Shown piece after piece: positions 55,240 through 64,000 of a DNA stretch of 64,000 nucleotides; position 1 is the stretch's first letter, and each line of letters starts with the position of its first letter. The stretch spans positions 79,620,796-79,684,795 of the forward strand of contig OY856187.1 in the NCBI GenBank assembly GCA_963693315.1, given 5' to 3'. This DNA is from Diogma glabrata (Eukaryota > Arthropoda > Insecta > Diptera > Cylindrotomidae). The position numbers were made by a program, and so were the translations under genes. Below the pieces are notes generated by a model. That model saw only the letters and a list, made by a program, of their open reading frames with translations, ran no database searches and was not told the DNA's origin.

Positions 55240-56450
55240 TTTTAAAGGATTAGCTAATTAACTGTTGTCGTCTGTTATAGATATTCGTTGTGATACCGTG
55301 GATCTGCCTTCCACTATTAGAACTATTTGGAATTAAGAAATGTCCTGATTTTAACGTTGCTCTGATCGGTGCGTTTTTATATGCGCGTTCCAAAATACAT
55401 TCGCCGTTTATAGGCCTATGCTGGACATTTACTGAGTAAATGACACACTGTTTCTCTTCCTCCTCGTCGTTACAGTTTCAGCAAAAAACCAATGTAGTCA
55501 TGTCATAAGTTAGTCGTTTGAGAAGCAAGCAACCAGCATAAAGCTATCCGCTAACATCACTGTCACCCAGGAACCGTATAATTTGAATCTCGCTTAGCTG
55601 AGTATCACTTTTGACTTCTATCGATTTCAATGCAGCATTGCTCTCTACATAAATGTAGATATCTCTACTTGATATTTCAATATGATTCTGTCATCCCTAT
55701 GCTTCATTTATCGCAACCACGGCGGCTTATGGGATGCAGAGGTGGTGTGGAAGACGGAAAGAAAAGATATTTAATTTTCTCGAGAATGCTCCTCGCCCTC
55801 AACCTATGAGTTTGAAGCCATCCGTAGACATTTTCACTCCAACCATCACCGCTAGATCTGCATGGGTCCCATTGCCTCTGGTAGGTAAGAAGGTTTACAG
55901 ATTCTCCTCCAGGCCTAGTTTGAAGGAGCTGTGAGTATGCACCCTATCGTACTCTTCTTCTCCATTTGTGTTTTTGTTCTTACAAAGTGCTGGCGTTTTC
56001 GATGCGACTACCGATACAATGTGTAGTGACACTGAGTCAAAGAACTGTGGTTGACGCTATCTATTAACCGAGTACATCAAGGGGAGAAGTGTAGGATGAC
56101 CTCCATTGCCCGAGAGAGTATTGTTCGGAGTACACAACACGTGAACAGACAGAATAATCTTTACACTTTTTAGTAACTTCAAGTTGACTGCACTAAGAAT
56201 TGCAGTTCACCACATCACATCGTATATTAAGATCGATCTAATTACAGAGATGTAAAGTCAATGGGCTATATGTAGTGCTAGAACTCGTCTTTCGAATGTT
56301 TTACATGAGCTATCGTTCCTTTTATGGTCTGCCTCCCGTTATCTCTGAAAGTTGGTTTCCAGCTGAGTTTACAATTCAAAAACGTACTTAAGCGTTTTAA
56401 TGTTCTGCAAGTACAAGACCACACCCTTCCGGAGTTGGGGGACCAAAATT
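55240..56450 (-). mobile_element. G-type non-LTR: RT C-terminal part and RNase H, decayed
   Basis: On the - strand, near 56400-56350, remnants read FLNCKLSWKPTFRDN (the usual LDSKLSWKxN of the RT end). Near 55790-55710 come AFSRKLNIFSFRLPHH and AAVVAIKA (RNase H first strand and helix), then IYIYVESNAALKSIEVKSDT near 55660 and the zinc-like CNCNDEEEEKQCVIY near 55470. The order is right, but stops are frequent. Similar in layout to the element at 1.3-2.6 kb. Confidence 0.7.
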
Positions 56451-56748
56451 AGGGATAGTTAGTCCCCAATAATATTAAGTTAATAATCAATGCTCAGAAC
56501 CTCAAACTTGAAAATCGGTTAGAATTGTTATTTGTAAGAATGATTTGTATTGAGCTACGCTCTGACTGTTAAAGATTTCTCAAAATTTCTTTTCAAAAAA
56601 ACTTATTTTTAGTTCGTTTTGTTCAATTTAAACTGAAAAACATAAAATTTTATTTATAAGAAAAATATGTTGATAAATAATAATTATCAGAATACATTTA
56701 ATTTTAATAATCAATAAAAAAATATAATATTAAATCTCGCCAAACCGT

Positions 56749-56791
56749 TTATTTATTGTGTTCAGCCATAAATGATTCGATCTCCTCGACA
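56749..56791 (-). CDS. PEPD: PEPD terminal exon (13 codons)
   Basis: Too short for a simple ORF search. It is recognised because the split threonine codon (AC|T) joins in phase and gives VEEIESFMAEHNK, the usual prolidase tail, followed by TAA at 56751-56749. Confidence 0.88.
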
Positions 56792-57725
56792 CTAAAAAGT
56801 GAAAATAAAACACGAAATTATAATCATAAACTATAGTAATATAAAGAATACCTACGTTCTTGGGATATTGGCGGATAAAATGTCACATCCATCTTTTGTA
56901 ATCAAAACATCATCCTCGATTCGAATACCACCAAATTTACGAAAACGGTTAAGAGTTTCGACTATGATGAATTTTGATTGATTAGGATTTTCTAATGCCT
57001 TTTTGAGCAACGTCTCAATAAAATAACAGCCAGGTTCAATAGTGATTACGATTCCTTCTTGAAGTACACGAGCTGTGCGTAGTTTATTTGCACCTGGTTG
57101 AGTTGGACGTGGCGGACAGTTTTCCAAATAACCACCAACATCATGAACATCTATTCCTAGCAAATGTCCTAATCCATGTGGTTGGAAGATTGCAGCAATA
57201 CCAGCTTCCATCATATCATCAATATCACCAACTAATAAGTTACCTTCTCGAAGCTTCTCCAATAAAGCGCGATTCGATAAGTTATGCATATCAACCCATG
57301 AAACACCAGCTTTCGCATTATCTATTACTACTTTGTGTGCATATAAAACTGCATTGTAAATAAATTTCTGATCTTCAGTAAATTTACCGTTGACGGGAAA
57401 ACTAATTGTGATATCAGCAGCATAACCATGATAGTTTGCTCCCATATCGAATAAACACATATCTCCATCTTCCACAACACAATCATTAGGAGCATTTGTA
57501 TGCCCATAATGTAATATGGCAGAATTTCCACCAACACCACATATACATGGATATGAAACGTGACGGCAACCACCAGTAAAATAACAATGATGGACGAAAA
57601 TAGATTCGGCTTGAAATTCTGTCATTCCTGGTTTAAATTTTTTTAATACTTCACAATGTGCTGCAGCGGATACTTCGGCAACATATCGAAGAACATCAAT
57701 TTCTGCATCAGATTTTACAACACGA
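56749..57725 (-). CDS. PEPD: Xaa-Pro dipeptidase (prolidase), last two exons
   Basis: Prolidase is a cytosolic M24 metallopeptidase that splits dipeptides with C-terminal proline, important for collagen and proline recycling (family knowledge). Exons on the - strand: 57725-56856 and 56791-56749, with a 64-bp intron (donor GTAGGT, acceptor TTTTAG), joining PRT to VEEIESFMAEHNK and a TAA stop. The visible part is the whole pita-bread catalytic domain. Metal ligands are present: Asp in CLFDMGANY, Asp in AADITISFP, His in HGLGHLLGIDVHD, Glu in ITIEPGCYF and Glu in GGIRIEDDV. LRTAR, the substrate-contact arginine, is also there. The first residues visible are RVVKSDAEIDVLRY, so the N-terminal half lies on exons upstream (higher coordinates) that I could not find within the window. 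A polyadenylation signal (reverse TTTATT) lies at 56649-56654. Confidence 0.96.
56856..57725 (-). CDS. PEPD: PEPD exon: catalytic M24 domain
   Basis: The acceptor TTTCAG ends at 57726; the first base completes an upstream codon. The true frame runs upstream of the internal methionine at 57625 by about 33 codons. It ends at AGAAC before GTAGGT. Confidence 0.94.
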
Positions 57726-58034
57726 CTGAAATGATAAAAATAATATTTTAATTATTTTATCAGTAAAAAGTTTTCATTGATATAAAATAAAAGTTTGACT
57801 ACTGATGTTGTTATGCAGATATACTGAGTTAGTCAGTTATACTGAGATTTAAAGGTGATTATTGATGTACGCAACTATGGTTTCAAATATGTTTTGTATG
57901 TTAAAAATAAATCTAAAGAGAGAGTTTGTTTTTGTTCTCAAGATATTTATTGTTGTAAATATTTATTGTAGTAAAATGTGAATCTCAGGACAAAAGTTTT
58001 AGTTGTAAAACTCTTTAAATGTCGGCATTTAGGC
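57726..58034. other. PEPD: PEPD intron sequence, nothing recognised
   Basis: Part of the intron upstream of the PEPD catalytic exon. No exon was found here. Confidence 0.5.
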
Positions 58035-58660
58035 AAAGTGACCAGATGTGTGCTTTTGGTGGGACACTCCCGATTTTTAAGAAACTGTCCCGCGTCCCGG
58101 GCGTTTTAAAAATTACTCAAATGAGAAATATGCCAAAGAGTTATACATATAATAATGATGAAATTCGTGATCTATAATCTACGCGACCAACGCTGAATCC
58201 GGTCATTTTTGAACGATTTTATACTTGGAATATAAGGAAGGTGTGGCTTTTTCGGTAAATAGAAAAGTTGCATTTGGTATGTTTTTTTTCATCCATAGAA
58301 TTAGGTCGAAAATATATAATATACAAAAAATTAAAAAATGCACGAATTTGCAGTAGAAATGAATTCGTATTTATATTTTATTATTAAAATATAACATCAT
58401 TTGCATTGTAAATGTTTCATCAGAGGCTCTAGCTTTCTCATGTGATTTTAAAAGTCGCAAATGACTTCCTTTCAACATTACAACTTCTTATTGGCTTATA
58501 TAAAACCTTTAACATATGCTTACTTAATTTTGGAAACCTACCTTGCGCTTCAAACCAAAATTGGAACACATCTAAATTTAAATTTTGGAGTGATGATATC
58601 TCGATAAAATATTCTGTAATGTTCGATGAATATTTAAAGTAAATTCTTTTTTAATAGCGA
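58035..58660 (-). mobile_element. hAT transposon end and transposase C-terminal remnant
   Basis: 58035-58105 reads AAAGTGACCAGATGTG and then repeated GTCCCG-rich words (GGGACACTCCCG, CTGTCCCGCGTCCCGGGCG), like the terminal repeats of a widespread insect hAT group. On the - strand, 58600-58450 reads LDVFQFWFEAQGRFPKLSKH and MLKVLYKPIRSCNVER, the hAT dimerisation region, then ASDETFTMQMMLYFNNK. The other end was not found. Confidence 0.65.
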
Positions 58661-60385
58661 ATTTTTAAAAGGATCAACTATCGAAGATGCTTTTTAAAAT
58701 TCCTTAGTAGCAGTACCAATATTTCGCGATATGGTAACATTTCATTTTTCGCTTAGATACGTCTTGATAGATTTCCTTGCAGTTTTGAATCACTGTAAGA
58801 GAACTCACTCAAAGATAAATGACTGACCCATCGACACAAAAATAGACAGTAAAATTTTTGAGTAGACTGTTAAAAATATTAAAAAAATAATTTTTTTTAA
58901 ATATGGTGCATTTTTTATTTTTTTACCACAATACTAAAATTTCAATCGTAATATAATTTACATGCTAAAATTAAAAGAGACCGTACTTTTTTGACCTACA
59001 GAGTACAGATATACATTTTTAAAGATGTGCATCTCATGTCAAAATTTAAAGTTGTAGATGAAAATCGTGATCTGGACGTTTGGTGGTCGACCGATCGATT
59101 TCATACTATGACAAACAAGTAGTCTGGGTGAAATAAAAAATACGCTTGTTTTTAGAAACATCTAAAGTGTTTAATATGTGAACAAGGTGGTCCGAAAAAT
59201 TCAAATTCAAGGTAAATTTGAAATTAATCAACGTTTTTTTCTGTATTTGGAAGGACATTTACTGGCCTACTGGCCTATCTAAAAATATACAGTGAACATT
59301 TTGCTTAGTGACCGTTTACTAATAAAAATACTATGAAATAAAATTTTTAAAGATGACTATAATGCTATGATGCTGTAAAGCAAACATTTTTTGAATTTTT
59401 TTTCACAATGTGAAAGTTCCTTACTCTAAAACCAAAATATAAAGAAAAAGTAATTATCTTTCCAAAGCATATAAAATCGTATCGGGTGAACCATTCTCTT
59501 GCAATTTGGTTTCAAAGTCTTTATGGTCATATTTAAATTCAAACAAATATATTAGTTTGCGCGTTCCATAAAATATTTGTTGCTCCATACAGACTAAATT
59601 TTTAGTCAAGATACCTCTCTCCCTGGTTAACGGTGTCCCGCTTTGCCAATGCCAAAATCTGATCACCTTACATTTAGGGAAGGTTGGAACTTTCATATTG
59701 TATATGTTAATATTTTTAACAGCGGGAGACTAGTTTTTACTAGTTTTAAATATTCTTAAGTGTGCCTACTCACTCCGATACATTGTGAAATAGAAGAAGT
59801 GAGAAAGTTATAGCTACTTTTTATAACTATTTCGTATTTTGTGTCGAAAATCAAAAATTATTATTAGAAAATATTTCATTTATTGCATTTATTTTCTCAA
59901 TGCCAAATTCACAAGAAAATGATTCTCGATATGCGCAGGTACCAAATATTAAAAAGACGGTATGACTCGACAACTTAAAACCCAGAAAGCAGAAAAAGGG
60001 AAAGCCATACAATGCGAAACTAATTGATCCACTTTTGCTCCTTTGCCTGACAAGCACCTGGAACCTGGTTTTGGGCTTGTGCTACAACCACCTCCATTAA
60101 CAGAATTGAAAACCAAATAAATGATAATATGAACCAAAACCTACCACCTTATTCTAAAACAATCTTAGTCGCATACGGTTTTTTATCAAAAACATTTCAG
60201 TTTTTTTTTTGTATCGATAGTTCGTTCTATGTAGGTCAGTTGTTTGCCCTAGCCTACGGCGTGAGCTGTTATCTGTCAAGTGTATTAATAAGTAATCTGC
60301 ATTAATTTTCACAATGCAATTCCCTTTCTGGTTGAGCTTCACTTGAAAATTTAATTTTATCGATTATTATTTAAATTGTCACTAG
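58661..60385. other. Spacer, probably PEPD intron, no gene recognised
   Basis: Several short frames (59454-59696, 59851-60137 and 60154-60342, - strand) have no recognised domain. They could be the rest of the hAT or unrelated. Confidence 0.4.
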
Positions 60386-60570
60386 TTTTCCTGATAGCTT
60401 TAATCCCCAAAATTTTAAAGTTATCGTCCATAAATTTCTTAGATAAACTTAATTTATTCAAGCTTAATCCCAATCCCTAGTTGGCATGGTATTTTCGTAT
60501 ATTCAGAGACGTTAATAATTAATTTATTAAAATTAACACTAAGCATGCCTAACTTAGAATAAAAAAAAAA
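60386..60570 (+). mobile_element. Family D non-LTR 3' end with poly-A tail
   Basis: The + strand encodes NPQNFKVIVHKFLR, then a UTR whose reverse complement matches 36935-37070 (TTAGGCATG, AGTGTTAATT, CCAACTAGGGATT). It ends in a run of A near 60560. A short 5'-truncated insertion in the opposite direction to the 36.9-kb copy. Confidence 0.85.
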
Positions 60571-60877
60571 GAAGTGTTAAGGACATCCGATAGAAGTGAA
60601 AACTTAAAACTGTGAAATAGCTGTGTTTTTTGTACCTTCCAATTATTGTAGCATTGCAAATTAAAATTTCAGAATGTTTAAATTAAAATCATTAAAATTA
60701 TTCTGGGTTTCACATCTATCAGCATTCCAAGCAACTATTATATATATTTTTATATTTAAAATAATCAAAACTTATCATATAAAAATACACATTTTATTTA
60801 AAAAAAAATAGCGTGTCAACAAAGAATATTCCAAAACTAAGACTAAGGGATGGTATCGTTGATTGAAAAAAAAAACT

Positions 60878-61020
60878 TCATCCGCCAGCACCCCTAAGAT
60901 ATCACTTTGGCTAGTGAGATTTCACTGCTATTGCGAGTGGTATACGATATCTCAAGATAACTCATATGCCAATAGCAGGGACTAAAGTACGCGGGGTTGT
61001 CACACTCATAGATCAACAAT
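60878..61020 (+). repeat. SINE-like repeat, left inverted copy
   Basis: About 140 bp (from ATCCGCCAGCACCC to ATAGATCAACA) that aligns with the reverse complement of 61945-62085 at roughly three quarters identity. Shared words: CCGCCAGCACCC, TAAGATATCA, CTTGGCTA, GATATCTCA, AACTCATATG, GCAGGGACT, TAGATCAACA. Confidence 0.75.
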
Positions 61021-61640
61021 TTTAAATTTTACAAATCTTCCTGTGGAAAGCTAAGTAAATTCATTGGTATTAATGCGCTTTGTTGCCGTTTGCAAATCAC
61101 TATCGGCTAAGTGCCACCATTTTTAATTAGTTTATTTATCATGATTGCCGTTCATGTTTAATCATACATAAGCTATGCTTCGTTGTAAAGAAATTGTGCG
61201 AGTTCCGTCTCGTAATTTTGAGCTTTAAATCGATATAATCGATGTTATCATTCCAAACCAACAACATATTTGGTGTAGATGATAAAATTTGTAACAGCAT
61301 GTGTTAAATTCCAATATATATAATTTTGATATACAAATGTAATTGTTTCAGGTTATACTTTCTTTCTTACGATATTTTTAATTTCATAAAAAAAATTATG
61401 TTCAACAAAAAAAACATTGATCAAAGCAAACAACCGTTTAAAACGATATTTAAATAAAAACCAAATTAAATAATTACAACATTTAGGCAAAATCTCTTAA
61501 GATAATTTTAAGGGCCCTGAGGTGCAGTTTTTGAAAATAGAAAATTTGCCACTTACCTTTGGGCTAGTGCACACAACAACTTCCCAAATTTTCATGATGA
61601 TTAATGTATTAATGCATAAAGGACAAACAGACATACTTTC

Positions 61641-62240
<600 letters not shown>

Positions 62241-62441
62241 CTGGATTATTGGAATTTAGTTTTGTTTTGTTTTCTGCAAATTTCTCACAATTTGTTTTTC
62301 ACTTATTATTTTGTTATTATTTCTTCATCTTATCATGAAATATTGGCATATGTCATATTTTGTAGTATGATAGGATTTTTTACTTAGTTATGCATTTTAA
62401 AATAAAACACAAAAAAATAAAATAAACATTTTGATATATAT

Positions 62442-63848
62442 ATGGCAGTACAACCGAAAAAAAATAAGTCTGCAAGTGGTAAAGCAAATTTGCGCAATCC
62501 ACCCGCCCATAAAGCGGCATGTCCACGGAATTTGCAGGGACAAAACATATATGAATCAATAAAAAATTTTAAAATACATATTCAAAACATCTGCGGATTG
62601 AACGCTAACCATGACCACGTGCAACATCATCTTGAGCACGACAAACCGAACATTCTATTCCTTACAGAAACACAAGTTTCTGAAAATTTTCTCTTAATAG
62701 AATCGCTTAATTCCAAATATAGGCTCGAATCAGCTTTCAAACTCCATCAGGGCGTATGCGCATTCATTCATGAGAGTGTTGCGTACACGCGCTTTCCAAA
62801 TTTTGAACTACACGGTGACGGCTTCAATACAATGGTTTTAAAGATTTGTCTTCCAGAAATGACTTTTTTTACAATAGCTTTATACCGGTCCCCCAACAAA
62901 CGTAACCCAAACTTTTTTAATTTACTGATAAAAATTATGGACGAGATTAGAGCAAAGTCCCCTAATTGTGAAGTTATCGTTACCGGTGACTTCAACGTCC
63001 ACAACAAATCATGGTTGGAATTCTCCAAATCGACCGACGATGTTGACAATAGTGGAAAACTGGCAGAAATTTTTGCCGCGTCTCAGGGCCTATTCCAAAT
63101 TGTTAAAAGCCCGACTTTCACTCCCCGTAATGGCGGTGATAATAGTTTTCTACTAGATCTCTATCTTACCACAATGCCAGATATTACGAGTGTCGATGTT
63201 GCGAAAGGTAGTATTGGAAATTCTGATCATTATTTAATCTCATCAGTTATCAAAACCGATTTACTTAAAACTACAGCTCCCAAACCCCGTAAAATATTTC
63301 ACTACTCAAAAATGGATAAGAGTGGTCTTCAAAATTTTTTCCATGGTTTCCCTTTCGACCGTCATTGTTTTTACACTGACAATGTAAATGTTTCTGTTCA
63401 AAACTTTACAGAAACCATCCAATTTGCTATCAATAAATTTGTCCCTTTCTCCATAGTAAAACCCAAACAAAAATACTTGTATTCGAAAGCTGCCAAAACG
63501 GCACTTAGAAACAAACGTAGATCATTGAATATTTGGATTCATAACAAAACTCCCACTAATCGATCCCAATATCTAAAGGCCAACAAAATATCTAATCAGA
63601 TTATCTCAAACGAAAAGTCCGAAATTGACAGAGCGAAAGCCTCAAAACTTACGTCTATGTCTGTTTCTGACGAGAGTTTCTACAGTGCCATTAATTCTTT
63701 AAATTCTGGTACAAAATTTTCTATTCCCCCTATTATTGATGGTGATTTAATCGTAAATGATCCCGCAAGAAAAGCTAACTTGTTCGCTGAACGCTTTGCT
63801 CTGAACTCCACTGTTTTGGAAACTCCTAAAGAAATACCCCAAATCTAG
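62442..63848 (+). CDS. Family A endonuclease domain (468 aa, ends at a nonsense codon)
   Basis: Apurinic-like (EEP) endonuclease that nicks target DNA for reverse transcription. The catalytic sites are intact: IQNICGLNANHD (Asn), ILFLTETQVSENF (Glu), IVTGDFNVHNKSW (Asp/Asn), SFLLDLYLTT (Asp) and GSIGNSDHYLISS (Asp/His). Residues about 330-460 form the basic linker before the RT. A leader of 50 mostly Ala/Lys/Pro residues precedes the domain, so the start at 62442 is likely but not proven. The stop looks secondary, because the RT follows in the same frame. Confidence 0.9.
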   Translation: MAVQPKKNKSASGKANLRNPPAHKAACPRNLQGQNIYESIKNFKIHIQNICGLNANHDHVQHHLEHDKPNILFLTETQVSENFLLIESLNSKYRLESAFKLHQGVCAFIHESVAYTRFPNFELHGDGFNTMVLKICLPEMTFFTIALYRSPNKRNPNFFNLLIKIMDEIRAKSPNCEVIVTGDFNVHNKSWLEFSKSTDDVDNSGKLAEIFAASQGLFQIVKSPTFTPRNGGDNSFLLDLYLTTMPDITSVDVAKGSIGNSDHYLISSVIKTDLLKTTAPKPRKIFHYSKMDKSGLQNFFHGFPFDRHCFYTDNVNVSVQNFTETIQFAINKFVPFSIVKPKQKYLYSKAAKTALRNKRRSLNIWIHNKTPTNRSQYLKANKISNQIISNEKSEIDRAKASKLTSMSVSDESFYSAINSLNSGTKFSIPPIIDGDLIVNDPARKANLFAERFALNSTVLETPKEIPQI

Positions 63849-64000
63849 TCTTCAGGAGTTAATATGAATGAACTTCACTTCAAACCCAAAATAGTCGCTA
63901 AACTTTTAAAGGGGTTAAACATCAACAAAGCATCAGGAATGGACAATATTCCACCCATTATTTTAAAAACCTTTTCCAAAGAACTTGCACCAACTTTAAC
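62442..64000 (+). mobile_element. Family A (CR1-like) non-LTR retrotransposon, endonuclease and start of RT, continues past the window
   Basis: The best family A copy. The frame from 62442 (MAVQPKKNKSASGK) continues in phase through the RT start to the window end, interrupted by one TAG at 63846-63848. Beyond the stop the frame reads MNELHFKPKIVAKLLKGLNI then NKASGMDNIPPIILKTFSKE, the RT entry motif. The 13-kb sister copy has CAG at the stop position. Confidence 0.93.

Noticed and set aside
56852..57625. Prolidase as a short protein starting at the methionine at 57625
   Set aside because: Conserved prolidase residues continue upstream of that methionine to a splice acceptor at 57726.

Overview
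AT-rich animal DNA, almost certainly from an insect. It has short introns of about 60-75 bp with GT/AG borders, srGAP and prolidase exons that read like arthropod orthologues, and a dense population of mariner, hAT, Copia, Helitron and non-LTR elements. The order cannot be fixed from sequence alone. There is no bacterial-type operon, CRISPR array, rRNA or convincing tRNA gene.

Two host genes are visible. The first is a SLIT-ROBO Rho GTPase-activating protein (srGAP) on the + strand: ten coding exons from 3639 to 35798, with every junction phase-compatible, encoding F-BAR, RhoGAP, SH3 and a long Ser/Asn-rich tail. Its 5' exon(s) were not found. Its last intron (11035-34535) is about 23.5 kb and filled with transposons. 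Failure to use the last donor gives a stop 21 bases later, so a short isoform is possible. The second is the 3' part of Xaa-Pro dipeptidase (PEPD) on the - strand at 56749-57725, with all five metal ligands present.

Nearly everything else is mobile DNA. Non-LTR families, named A-G here for convenience: A (CR1-like; 13.2-15.0, 24.6-25.0, 38.2-40.3 and 62.4-64.0 kb), B (Jockey-superfamily; 20.5-23.2, 25.6-27.1, 30.1-30.3 and 47.3-50.2 kb), C (endonuclease piece nested in a hAT, 28.4-29.6 kb), D (CR1-like; 36.9-38.1, 53.6-54.0 and 60.4-60.6 kb), E/F (RTE-like; 31.9-33.4, 41.5-42.9 and 50.6-51.6 kb), and G-type elements with RNase H (1-2.6, 5.4-6.3 and 55.2-56.5 kb). DNA transposons: a structurally complete mariner with an intact DD34D transposase (16565-17857); a 2.03-kb hAT with an 8-bp target duplication (28010-30039); a second hAT end (58.0-58.7 kb); a pair of 23-bp pogo-like terminal inverted repeats 3.8 kb apart (36781-40614); and a Helitron helicase scrap (39.1-39.3 kb). 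A decayed Copia element lies at 43.1-47.3 kb.

The least explained locus is 52.09-52.92 kb: a 137-bp near-perfect palindrome, then an 18-bp inverted-repeat pair enclosing a single 129-codon ORF that resembles the N-terminal domain of Crypton-type tyrosine recombinases without its catalytic domain. A SINE-like inverted-repeat pair flanks a 255-bp (TA)n tract at 60.9-62.2 kb. Regions called empty were read on both strands; old decayed repeats may still be hidden in them.
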